Origin: Pyropia yezoensis
Lineage: Eukaryota > Rhodophyta > Bangiophyceae > Bangiales > Bangiaceae
Assembly: GCA_009829735.1 (NCBI GenBank)
Contig: CM020620.1
Location: forward strand, 24,836,020 to 24,900,019
Length of the DNA: 64,000 nucleotides
Direction of reading: 5' to 3'
Of the stretch, positions 52,516 to 62,709 are shown piece after piece. Positions within the stretch are counted from its first letter, which is position 1. Each line of letters starts with the position of its first letter. The translations under genes and the position numbers were made by a program. A model generated the notes under the pieces. The model was given only the letters and a program-made list of their open reading frames with translations. It was not told the origin of the DNA and made no database searches.

Positions 52516-55500
52516 TTACGCGTCTGTTGCGGGTGAGCTTGGCTCGTCCAGCGGGTCTTGATCAGCTCCTTCCTTCTCGTCATCCTCCGAGTCCGATTCC
52601 AGGATCTTGCCGGCTCTGGCCACCGGAGTGCCCTCAATCCCGTTCCGTCGCGCGTAGGCGCAGACGTCCGCAATGGGCAACCGGTTCGAGGGCTCCCAGG
52701 TATCATCCGCTGGCTTGAAACCGAACCAGCGTACTCGCAGGTAGAAGCGTCCGTCCCTCCAGGCGTGGTCTACAAACTTGACGTAAACATATTCTCGGCC
52801 TTCTTCTTGGGATATCCAGGGTACTGCGGCCCGTTTACGCCGGGTCAGATCCCGTTCGCTTGGGGGTGGAGCTCGAGTGACATGGTCGCTGCTCACCCGG
52901 TACGGGGAGCCATCCACGTCCAGAAGGAAGGTCCAGCCGTCCGTACTCAGGATCTCATAGGGCCCGTCCGTCTTAGAGTCCAGCTTCCCCCGGGTCTTGC
53001 TATGATTGTCCACAAAAACCCAGTCGCCACTACCCAGTTCCTTGTTATTTTCCCGGACACCCTTGTCATAGTCCCGCTTGTATCGCTCCTGGGTCTTTGA
53101 GATTGACTCCTTGACTCTTGGGAGGAGGAGCTTCAGTTGTTCCAGGACGTCATCCTTTGCCTTGGGACCTGACTTCAGTGCAGGCTGGAGACCATCTGGT
53201 ATTCTTTCCAGGGAGAAGTTGGTCAGCCGCCTTGGGGTGACAAAGTCGAGTGGAGCATCCCCTGTTGTCCGGTGAGCTCGAAAGTTGTAGGCTAGCGTAA
53301 GGACAGCCAGGAGCTCGTCCCAGTGTTCTTGATGCTCCTCAACGTAGTGCCGTAGCATGTCCACCAGGGTTTGGTTGAATCGTTCCACCTGGCCGTTTGT
53401 TTGTGGGTGATACGTCGTGGTGAACAAGTTCTTGATACCCATCAGGTCACAGACTCCTTGGAAGAACAGGGATGCAAACTGGGGGCCCTTGTCGGTCAAG
53501 ACGGAGTCTGGGCCGTAGGCAGCTATCCAGTATTCGCAGAAAGCTGAAGTGACATCCAGGGCCGTGATGGTCCTCAGCGGGATCGCTCGAGTAAAATTGG
53601 AGAATCGGTCACAAATGATGAGCAGGTATATGTTGCCACTGGATGTTTCAGGTAGGGGCCCCAGGATGTCCATGCTTAAGTTTGCAAAGGGCTCCGCCGC
53701 AGGGAACAGGCGTAGCTTAGAAGTCTTCTTCCTCTGGGACAGCCGGTTCCTTGCACAGGAGACACAAGCCTCAAGGTGCTTATGGACGTCACTGGCCATG
53801 GTTTCTCAGTAGTAGTGTCGTCGCATCGAGGCATACATCCGGTTGATGCCCGGATGTCCGGCCTTGGGAGACGAGTGTTCCAGGGGGAGGATGACAGCCC
53901 GTAGACTCCGGGGTACGTAGACTTGAGTTGCCCCATCGAAGGGTGACACCCGTACCAGGAGTCCGTCTGTAGACTCGGAGAAGCGACTGTTCCGGTTCAG
54001 GTCCATTTGGTGACGAAGCTCCAAGCATTGAGGATCCGTCAGTTGTGCCTCCAGCATCTGGTGAATGGTCACCGGTTGATGAGCTTCAGGTGTCTCATAT
54101 AGGGGAGCATGCCAGCCACGTCCCACATTCGGGAGGATGAAACAAGGTATTTCCTCCGGGATAGGGCCGGTGTCGGCTGCAGGAGTCTCCAACCGGGACA
54201 TAGTGTCGGCGCAGTCGTACTCCCTCCCTGCTCTGGTGCACACCTTGTACTTGAATTCCGAGAGGCGTGGACGCCACCGGACGACTCTTCCTTGGCTGCT
54301 GTCCATGCATAGCAGCCACCATAGGCTGGCGTGGTCCGTCCGGATGAGGAACTCTTGTCCTTCAAGGTAGGGGCGTAGCAGGAAGCAAGCCCAGACAACC
54401 ACCAAGCATTCACGCTCCATCGTGGAATGGTTCTTCTCGGCTGGAGTCAGAACGCGACTGTAGTAACCTATCGGGAGGAAGTGCCCGTCGGGTTGCTGCT
54501 GGAGTAGTGAGCACCCCACCTGGACGCCACAGGCATCAGTCTCTAGTACAAACTGGCCCTCCCGCTTGGGTAGCGCCAGTACTGGAGTCGTGGTCAGACG
54601 CTTCTTGAGCCCCTCGAAGGCGGCGGTGTGCTTCTCGTCGAACACCGGGAGTTGTGCGGGGAGCTTCTTGCTGGTGAGCTTGGTCAATGGTCGGGCAATC
54701 AGGGCATAGTCCCGTACGAACCGGCGGTAGACGTTACACATACACAGAAAGCTCTTGAGTTTCGTCAAGGTCTTAGGTTGCCGGGCATGGCGGAGGGCCT
54801 TGATGTTCTTCTCGTTGACCCGGAGCTCTCCCGGACTCAGCACGTGCCCCAGGTACTCCACTTCAGTCTCAAACAGAGGGCTCTTCTCGGCCTTCAGGGT
54901 AACTACAGCTTTGGACAGGAGAGCCAGGACCTCTCGAAGGTGCTCCAGGTGTTCTACCGGGGTCTTGGAAAAAACGATAATGTCGTCCAGGTAGACCAAG
55001 CATGTTCTCCACCTTAGCCCCGGCAGGATGTTGTCGATGGCTCTCTGGAAGGTAGCCGGAGCATCGGTGAGACCAAAAGGAAGACGCTTGCACCGGAATA
55101 GCCCCATGTGGCACGTGAAGGTGGTCTTGTCTTTATCCTCGTCGGCCAGAGGGATCTGCCAGTAACCGGCATTGCAATCCAGCGTTGTGAAGAGGTTGGC
55201 ATCACCGAGGAAGTCGATGCAATCGTCCATCCGGGGTATCGGGTATACATCCTTTACTGTCATCTCGTTCAGGCGCCTGTAGTCAACGCAGAAGCGGACA
55301 TGACCGCCAGGTTTCGGGACGACTACCACCGGGAAAGCCCACTCGCCATCAGACGGCTCGATAACATCCATCTTGAGCATCGTGATAACCTGCTTCTCAA
55401 TCTCACCCCGGCGATGTGGTCCCGCCCGGTACGGTTGTAAGTGCACTCGCTTAGCATCTGGCTTGAGTTGAATCCTGTGTAGCGTGGCGTCCATCTTCCC

Positions 55501-56364
55501 CAGCTCTCCAGATCACAGGTGCCGATATTCCTGGAGAAGCTTCTCAAGTGCCTCCTTCAGGTCGGGAGGGACATTTTCTTGGTTGACTTTCGGCATCCCG
55601 GGTGGTGCCTGATCGGGCTTCGGGGTAACGCTGCCAGCCTGCTCTTGTTCCGGAGGTACGTCTAGGGCTGTTAGGTTGGATGCCAACTCCTGTTGCAAGT
55701 TCAGGAGGTCCTCCTTGCTCATGGCACGAGCAGACCCCCGGTAAGGCTCTGCTGTTCTACCTCGGGTGCCCTTGGCGAGAGTTATCGGCTTCCGGCTCAC
55801 GTTGACAATTAGCACCGAGAATGGGGTGTGCCTCTCCACCTTCTTGTGGTGTCCGTGGGCCAAGTATAACCGGTGTTTCGCCAGAAGTTCATTACGTCCG
55901 TAGATTAGGCATTGACCCGTAGTCCGGGTGGTTACTTGAACCTTGGTCTCCGAACGAGGAGGTAGGAGCACCGGTTTGAAGAGAGTCAAGGTTGAGGTTG
56001 GGATGCGTTCCTTCTTGTTCTTGACTACACGAACCTTGGCTTCCAGATGCTCCAGCACCGGTGACACAAACCCATGGTTGAACTGCACCTTTGCTTCCCC
56101 GGGCATGATAGTCTTGACATGCTGCTTCTGGAAGTCCCAGACTAGGATGAGGGGGACTGATGGAGTCTTGACAACTAGAAAGGTAAAAAGCATTGGTTCA
56201 TTGTTGACATAGATGGCGACAGGAAGGCGGCCAAGCGGTCGTAGAGTTTGACCCGAAGCGTCTACAATCCGGGTCTTGGTAGGCGCTCTCCAGGCATGTC
56301 TACGCCAACCCGGGGGTAGCAGGTTTTCAGTGATGACGCTTGGTCCGGCTCCCGTGTCAACCAC
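52516..56364 (-). pseudogene. pol: R2 Pol: protease, RT, RNase H, integrase, chromodomain
   Basis: Complete domain set of a Ty3/Gypsy Pol in canonical order, with catalytic motifs recognisable in every domain (DTG, YLDD, RNase H Asp, integrase D-D-E region). The C-terminal chromodomain-like module places it with chromoviruses. It does not read as one continuous frame (about two breaks), so I treat it as a fossil, though decay is slight and the element must be young. Confidence 0.85.
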
Positions 56365-56433
56365 CGGAGAAACAGCTTGGGGGAGGCTTTCCTTCCCACG
56401 GTGTTACCTGCATGGACGATCCTTTGACGTTCA

Positions 56434-56880
56434 TGTGGCAAAAACCACTTGCACACACGGCACCCAAGTTGGGGCGGTGTACAAGGGCTGCCTCCCGTGT
56501 CGGGGGAACCGGAAGAAGTGCAAGTCGCACACACTCTGTCCCTGTTGTGGGGCAAACCCCCCACTGACAAACAAGAGGATGGTGTGTGGTCCAACAGTTT
56601 CTTGGTCGGGACGGGGACGCAGGGCCAAGCCCCGCTGTCCCTCCCCTTATCCCCCCAGGGTCCCCTCAGAATCTCGCCACTCAGAATCTCCCACCCCAGC
56701 ACCTGCCCACCGGGCCACACGAAAATTCAAGACGATAAATGCAGAAAACCCTCAAATCCAAGTTGGATTTACTACTAAGCTAACTATCCCAAACTTGGGG
56801 AATATGGACCCAAATGCAGGGGGAGGAACGGATCAGGCTAGTGGCCTGCCGTTCCTTGCATGGCACGTGTTGCCCCCCTA
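56434..56880 (+). repeat. 447-bp repeat with Cys-rich coding remnant, copy 2
   Basis: Matches 37961-38407 end to end with about six substitutions; same Cys/His cluster frame. It separates the truncated 5' side of R2 from the R4 fragment. Confidence 0.7.
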
Positions 56881-58854
56881 CCTGGGGGTCAATACTGCCA
56901 CACTCCCCTCTCCTCAGTTCCGACCGACCCGGTCGGCCCTGTGAGGGGGTGCGTAAACGCACGTCTCGGCGTTGGGGGCGCGACTTGCTGTCCCCCCCTT
57001 GAGTACGTAACGCGGATGTGGAGGCGGTCACGTTGACCGCCCCTCTCCTCAAGCTTGCCCACTCGGCAGCTTGCTCTCCTCGGTTCACACTTCACCATCA
57101 CCACCACCTCCCCTTCACCTTCCACGGGGCCGCCCCACGCTGGGGAGGCCACCCGTCTACCCACGATCCGAGTCACCCTCAGCTCGAGGCGGGTCTCGTG
57201 CTGCTGTAGCGAGGGCGTCTCTCCCCAACTTGGGGAGAGCCATGGCGACCCCGGGCGTGGAGACGGACTCTCTAGACGAGCGTATGGAGGACACCTCCTA
57301 CGGTGCAGCGCCCGCTGGGACTTCCGGCGGGGGCTCCGCGATCGCTCCGGGGGATGGGACTCCCGCGTCACCCGGCTTTGGGTTGACGGCGGGATCTCCC
57401 CCGGAGGCGGGACAAGTTGTCCCGCGTGAGGCCTTGGGGCGGTGGTTTTACCCGGCTTGGCCTCTCTATGAGGAGGGGTTGACTGTTCTTCGCTGTGGCC
57501 GACTTGGCGCAGCAATGGGTCGGGTACGGGACCGCCTACGGGAGAAGTATCCCCGTAGGGTCGGGTTCCCTGCCGGCTTCAGGACGGACCAGTTTGCCTT
57601 CCTGGACGACGAGGAGGTCGACGACGTACAGCGTCCCAAGGCCATGGTGGACCGCGGGGGAACTACCCCGGGTCCCGGCGACTTGCCGACCTTTACGTGG
57701 GACGCTGTGGCAACTCGCCCCCCGTACCTTCACGAGGCCGATCCGCACACTCATCACTTTGATGTGCGGATGGAAAAGGACTTCCGGCGAGGTCCCTACT
57801 CGGTGTTCTCGGCTCAACTTGAGTTTCCTCAGCAGTCTGCTGCCAGTAAGGAGCAGTACTATCCGAAGAAGCCCGAGTGGTGGCCTCAAGTAGAGGTCCC
57901 CTACTGGTTCCCGGCGTTGCCGCCACGGTTGCTTGACCACTTCGGCTCCGTCATGTTGACGGCTGGCCCTGATCACCTGGTGTGGGCCATGTTGGCCACC
58001 AAGTGGCTCCTCGAGGTCATATAGACCTGGGTGTCTTGTGTTCAGCGGCGGGGGATGCTCCGGCATCTCCCCCTCCGGCTTATCCAAGGTTTGGAACAGC
58101 TCACCCCTCAGCTAGTTGCTGAGGGGTGCTCACCAGGACAACTCACTCTACTTGAGGAGATGCTCCGCCTCCACAAGTTTATCGAGTGGGAGAGCATTGA
58201 GCACAAGTTGCGCCGCCCCACTCGTGGGCCCAAGGACGATGGCGCACTTCGCCAGTTCGTGTGGGTCGCTCGTGAACTTCACGACGGCCGTGTGGTCCTA
58301 TGAGAGGGGTTGGGCATCGGGGACTACCCGTATGCCCCGGGAGTGGATCGCCACACTGCGCCACCCCCGGACAAGCCCATAGTTATGGCCGTGCCGTCCT
58401 ATGATGACCACATGACTCAACCCACTGCGGGGGCCCCAAGTCGGGGTCGCAGTTACACCCGGGTCCCGCCACCTCGGCGTGCCCCTCCGCTTCCTCCTGT
58501 TCCTTTACAACCTCACGGGAACATCCCGATCAGCGTGGCCGTAGAGTCTTCCACCCCGGTGTCCCCCAACTTGGGGGCCACCCTTCTGACGGTATACCCC
58601 AAGTTGTTGTTACCGCCCACGCCTCTAACCTCAGAGATGATGATCACCACATTGGTGCGCACCATTTCCTGGTTGGCCGCGTCGACCACAACCCTTCAAA
58701 GTTCCGAGACTCCTCAACTTGAGGAGCGCGTTCGTACTGCAGTGGCGACCGCGAGTTGCGAGTCGGTGGCGGAGTTTATGACGGCCGAGTTGGCTCGCAT
58801 TGGGGCTATTTCGCCCCAGCCAGCCCCACTTGAGCGTGGTAAACGTCGCGCGAG
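56881..58854 (-). mobile_element. R4: 3' fragment of another LTR element carrying X2
   Basis: Assigned by layout: it contains X2, homologous in design to X1 and X3, with a non-coding leader (56881-57241). Its pol, expected at higher coordinates on the minus strand, is displaced by the R3 insertion at 58855. Its own LTR was not delimited. The element is partial. Confidence 0.45.
57242..58854 (+). pseudogene. X2: extra ORF of R4, cut by R3
   Basis: Starts at the ATG at 57242 (MATPGVETDSLDERMEDTS), with an acidic, Gly/Pro-rich leader. The globular region includes WFYPAWPLYEEGLTVLRCG, EKYPRRVGFPAGF, FDVRMEKDFRRGPYSVFSAQ and PRLLDHFGSVML. The last motif resembles CLRYFGSVLAS of X3 and aligns in position with TWYFLDAL of X1. 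A later part is Pro-rich, then helical. It looks broken in about two places, and its 3' end is lost to the R3 LTR. It contains a perfect 11-bp hairpin near 58104-58130 (CACCCCTCAGC/GCTGAGGGGTG). Confidence 0.55.
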
Positions 58855-59217
58855 TGTAGCACAATAGGGATCCGTCGCGCGTCCACTCTCAGGGAACACT
58901 CACCAAGGGGGATCGGCACCAACGTCACCGGGAGGCCAAGGTTGCTGTCCTTGGAGCGCAAGCCACGGGACCAAGATGGGAGCCCAAATGGGAGGGGTTT
59001 GTTGTTCTACCTTGGCCGGCGGTGGATTCGCCACCGGCCCCCTCGTTATAAACCCTCGGAGACACTACTAACTACCCTCCACCCCAAGATGCAAGTCCCT
59101 CTGGTCATACGTAACTTATAGATACCGTGACCAGTTCGGACTCTCAAATTGAAAGTTAAGGATTAGAAGTAGCCCCCCTAATATTAGGGTCACAATACGG
59201 CCAACCATATTGCTACA
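58855..59217 (-). repeat. R1-type LTR, copy D = 3' LTR of R3 (363 bp)
   Basis: Read on the minus strand: TGTAGCAATATGG ... TGCTACA, a few per cent from copies A and B. Beyond its far end there is no primer-binding site but R4 sequence (flank GCGAG at 58850-58854). With the polypurine tract on the other side, this makes it a 3' LTR. Confidence 0.9.
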
Positions 59218-59229
59218 TATCCCCCCCTT
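59218..59229 (-). promoter_or_regulatory. Polypurine tract of R3
   Basis: The minus strand reads AAGGGGGGGATA directly before the LTR start TGTAGC, the expected plus-strand primer site for LTR retrotransposons. Confidence 0.7.
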
Positions 59230-59804
59230 AGATTCGGCCCGTCCTCGGGTCGAGTTGCATTCGGGGTACCGAATGTAAGTGGGTCGCGTGACCGTTTACC
59301 CGTCGGGTGGGGCTTTGCGCCCCGTCGCGACAGACACCCCTTTTCGAGGTTGTCTCAGGGGGGTGCCCCCCTTTGCGTGGTACACACACACGATCCGTTT
59401 TCCGGACCGTTAAATTCCCGATGCGGGTTGCTGTTCACGCCCCCCCTTTCCGAGGGGTGTTGCAAGCGGATCCGCCACCAGGTGCCTGGTGGTAGGGGGG
59501 CCCCTCTCGTGTGGACGATTGAGTGGGGGGCGGGGGCTGCCCGCGTTGCGTGGGGGCGGTTGGGGGTGACCCCCCTTACTTACCCCGTGTGTGGGTGTGG
59601 CCCCGTCCCGCCCAGGTGCCTGGGTGGAGCGCGGTCGTAGCCCCGTGGGGCGCGGGTCGACCCGCGTGCCTGCGGCGCTTCTCGTGGCCGTTTGTGGTCA
59701 TAAGCGCGGGTGTCCGCGCTTCCCAGGCTCGTCCCGGTTATCCCACCGTACCGGGTGGTAGCCGTCGACGGCTTGTGGGCGCGGGGGATTCCGCACCCGT
59801 TATC

Positions 59805-62252
59805 ATGTCCTACCCCCAGGTGCTTGAAGAGGAGGAAGACCTCCTGATCGGGGAGGAGATGGAGGACGACGCGCCTGTCGGTCCCGACGCCGCGCGTTAC
59901 GGGGTGAGCTCGTCTGACGACGACGGGCCTGCGGTGTCCGTCCGTCTGTCGGCCGGAGGACTGTCGTCCGTGTGCAGCGGCACGACGGTGCCGTCGGCCG
60001 GAGGTCAACCCGGCGGTCAACCGCGCGTGGCGGCTTCTACCCCCTCTCTGCCGGCTGCCCGGATGGAGCCTGGTGCCGGTGCCGGCTCACCGCAGCTACC
60101 TCAAGATGGTCCGCCCTGCGGCGGAGGTGGCGACCCGCAGCCGACTCCGGTGGGTCAAGACGGTGCGGGTGTCCGCACGGTGACTCCTCGAGGCGGTCCC
60201 GACGTCGACGCGGGTGGTGGTGGCGGTGCGACACCCGGTGCGGTGGGTCAAGACGGTGCGGGTGTCCGCACGGCCGGGGCTCCGGCTCCGGAGGCTGTCC
60301 AAGTGCCTTCCACTTCCGAGGCGGGGGCTACGCCGACGGGTGGTGCCGGCGCCGGTACCATACCTGCGGTGCCGCGGGTGTCGAGCGGTCAAGACGCTCC
60401 TTCTCCCATGGCGGTTGACACCGGGAGTTACTCCGGGCGGGCGCCCGCCCTTCTTCTTCCTCCTCGGCCTCGTCCATCTCCGACGTCGGCCCCTCTGCCG
60501 GTGGTGCGTCCCCCGGCGCCCCCGATTCTTCCTGGTCCTGCCCGGGTTGCCCCGTTGGGTGGCGGCGTCGCCGTGGCGGCGGGTCAACCCGCCATGTCGG
60601 TGTCCGACTTGGTGGCTCGGGTTCGAGGCCTCACGGTGCAAGAGTCGATGGAGTCCGATGGGCGTACGCGGGTGGACTTCCACCTGGTGCATCCCCGTGG
60701 AGAATCCTCCCGGCGCGTCAAGGTGGACCCGTGCTGGGAGCGGGAGTTGGTGCGGCTGGTCAACCAGCCGAACGCGGTCCGGGTGGAACACCATTGGATC
60801 CTGAGTCAGCCGGACGACCGGCATGCGCAGCTCTGGCGCACCCGGGTGGGACGGGGTGAGGTCTACCTCGACCCCAACTTCGGGGTCTGCGACCTGATTG
60901 CCCCCGCGTTGCCGCGGGAGATTAACTACCCGGCTAGTGCTCGGGGGATTGCGGCGGCGGCGGAGCCGGTTGCGTTTGGGGAGACGGTGAGCCGTACCGG
61001 TCGGTATCCCGACTTTGACTACTACCCGGGGGTACCCCCGTATCTGTCGTTGACGGCTCCCTACCCGCCCATGGCGGGGTTGAAGTCGGCGTCGAGTTGG
61101 CGACGTAACCATGGTGTCATGGCGGATGCGTTCCGCACGGATATAACGTGTGCGTTGCAGACCGGCAACGGTCGTGCTCCGGTATACACTCCCGTGCGCC
61201 CGCCGCTATGGCAGGAGGGGTGGGAACCCGCCCCTGCTTTCCGGTTTGACACCGGCTCCTGCCTCCGATACTTCGGGAGTGTGTTGGCCTCCCGGCCGGT
61301 CCACCCGTTGCAGGGTACCTTCACCCTTGAGGTTACCCTCGGGCAGGCTTCATCCTTCTTGCTGTCCGTCCGCCGGCAGGGTCGTCTGTTTCATCTTCCG
61401 ACGGGTGTCCGTCGGCACATCGCGCAGTTGGGCGTTGATCTGATAGCCGCCAAGACCGGGTTGGCCCGGGAGTTCGAAGCCCTGCTGGCTGTTCACGATG
61501 CCGTGAACTGGGCTGGGGTGTTGGCCCTTCCCCCGTACCGGGACCCGCAGGCTGGGGCTTCCCCCTTGCCTCGTCACTCGTTGCGTGTCCGGCGTACTCA
61601 GCCGGGTGAGCCTAGTTGCCATGGGTGGGCGTCCACCGAGGCCGTTCCTGACCTGGGTATTCCCATGGTTATCCATGACCCTCTTCAGGTCCTTGCTCCG
61701 TGGTTCGGTAACCCGATGCCTGCGGCGGTTGGCCGTCGTCCCCGAGAGTGGGGCTCTGCGGGTGGGGAGCGTGAGGTGTCCCGTCGTCGGGCGGAGTACC
61801 GCCGTGGTTACGGTGGAGCCCCTTCGGTAGGGTCCTACCGGGCCTCGTATCAGGTGCCACCGGCTCCGGTGGTAGCCGTGTCGGCTCCTGCGGCTCCTCT
61901 GGCTGCGCCAGTGTCACCTCCCGCCCCTGTCCTACATGACGGGGGTCCCCGTCTCTGGTATGAAGGCGTTGACGCCCTTGTTACCCGCGCAATGCGTGGG
62001 GGTCTCTCTGTTAGCTGGGGGGATATCCCCCCAGGTGCTGCGCTGGTTGGGTCAGCGCGTTGCCTCGGTGGCGTGCCGGACCGCCTCCAGAAAGCTCTGG
62101 AGGACGTGGAGGCTGGCCGCAGCACCCTCGTCCAGCTATGCACCGAGGTAACTCGGGTGGTCGACCGTCGTGACATTGCCGACCGGTGGAGCACGGAGGT
62201 ATACGCGCTTACGCGTGAGTGGCCTCCCTCGGGCAGTGGGTCTACCCACTGA
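59805..62252 (+). CDS. X3: extra ORF of R3, opposite strand to pol, 815 aa
   Basis: The intact-looking ORF starts at the ATG at 59805 (MSYPQVLEEEEDLLIGEEME); the frame is open upstream without a better ATG. Residues 1-260 are acidic then Gly/Pro/Ala-rich and disordered, with an internal near-duplicate (GQDGAGVRT twice). Residues about 270-600 are globular: RVDFHLVHPRGESSRRVKVD, VEHHWILSQPDDRHAQLW, YLDPNFGVCDLIAPALPREI, GSCLRYFGSVLAS, FHLPTGVRRHIAQLGVDLIA. A Pro-rich linker and a short helical C-terminus follow. No known domain is recognised. It converges on integrase with about 460 bp between. This is the best-preserved of the three X ORFs and the one to use for any comparison. Confidence 0.7.
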   Translation: MSYPQVLEEEEDLLIGEEMEDDAPVGPDAARYGVSSSDDDGPAVSVRLSAGGLSSVCSGTTVPSAGGQPGGQPRVAASTPSLPAARMEPGAGAGSPQLPQDGPPCGGGGDPQPTPVGQDGAGVRTVTPRGGPDVDAGGGGGATPGAVGQDGAGVRTAGAPAPEAVQVPSTSEAGATPTGGAGAGTIPAVPRVSSGQDAPSPMAVDTGSYSGRAPALLLPPRPRPSPTSAPLPVVRPPAPPILPGPARVAPLGGGVAVAAGQPAMSVSDLVARVRGLTVQESMESDGRTRVDFHLVHPRGESSRRVKVDPCWERELVRLVNQPNAVRVEHHWILSQPDDRHAQLWRTRVGRGEVYLDPNFGVCDLIAPALPREINYPASARGIAAAAEPVAFGETVSRTGRYPDFDYYPGVPPYLSLTAPYPPMAGLKSASSWRRNHGVMADAFRTDITCALQTGNGRAPVYTPVRPPLWQEGWEPAPAFRFDTGSCLRYFGSVLASRPVHPLQGTFTLEVTLGQASSFLLSVRRQGRLFHLPTGVRRHIAQLGVDLIAAKTGLAREFEALLAVHDAVNWAGVLALPPYRDPQAGASPLPRHSLRVRRTQPGEPSCHGWASTEAVPDLGIPMVIHDPLQVLAPWFGNPMPAAVGRRPREWGSAGGEREVSRRRAEYRRGYGGAPSVGSYRASYQVPPAPVVAVSAPAAPLAAPVSPPAPVLHDGGPRLWYEGVDALVTRAMRGGLSVSWGDIPPGAALVGSARCLGGVPDRLQKALEDVEAGRSTLVQLCTEVTRVVDRRDIADRWSTEVYALTREWPPSGSGSTH

Positions 62253-62567
62253 GGAGTGCTATTTGTTTGTGAGGGAGAGGGTCCCGGCAACCCTTATGGT
62301 AGCCGGGTAGTAGTGAGTATAAACTCATCCCCCGCTGGGGGCATTGCTTGCCTCTGTTTGCTGCCCTGGGGAGTACCCCTTCTGGCTCAGTGGTGCCTTG
62401 CCTCCCGCCCAACTTCTTCCGGTTGGTTCATGCTTGGGGAGGTTATCCTCCCTCACTTTGTGTCTTGGCTTGGGGAGGTCATCCTCCCGTGTAAGCTCCC
62501 TAGTTACTTCGATATTATCGGAGTTAGCCTTTACCTTTAAGTTAACTTATTAAGGTTCAGGTTTTTA

Positions 62568-62629
62568 CTTAGTTACCTAAGCTTAGCTCTACTTAGTTAC
62601 CTAAGCTTGGTTCGACTTAGAAACCTAAG
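62568..62629. terminator. Three 24-bp-spaced hairpins between convergent X3 and integrase
   Basis: CTTAG-TTAC-CTAAG at 62568-62581, CTTAG-TTAC-CTAAG at 62592-62605 and CTTAG-AAAC-CTAAG at 62616-62629. They are symmetric on both strands and lie in an AT-rich patch between the two convergent reading frames, which suits a bidirectional 3'-end or termination signal. The role is inferred. Confidence 0.4.
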
Positions 62630-62709
62630 TCTGCCGTAACCATGTCACACCCTACTTAGTAGGTATAAGCCTCACCCCCCAACAGCCGAAGTCGGTGTCG
62701 GTTGGGTTG

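Larger units (their letters stand above)
49481..56433 (-). mobile_element. R2: chromovirus (Ty3/Gypsy with chromodomain), minus strand, with extra antisense ORF
   Basis: From high to low coordinates: protease (about 56.1-56.36 kb, DTGAGPSVI), reverse transcriptase (about 54.7-55.5 kb, with VDYRRLNEMT and CLVYLDDIIVFS), RNase H (about 54.2-54.6 kb, LETDACGVQVG), integrase (about 52.5-53.9 kb, HHCC-type zinc binding, SMDILGPLPE, LTDKGPQFAS, NGQVERFNQT), and a chromodomain-like tail (YVYVKFVDHAWRDG, LRVRWFGFKPADDTWEPS). The plus-strand ORF X1 and the 3' terminal region down to 49481 follow. Gag and 5' LTR are absent; the 5' side abuts a 447-bp repeat. The 3' LTR is probably the TGAGG...CCTCA segment 49481-49868, which is tentative. 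Pol is nearly whole with about two breaks. Confidence 0.8.
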
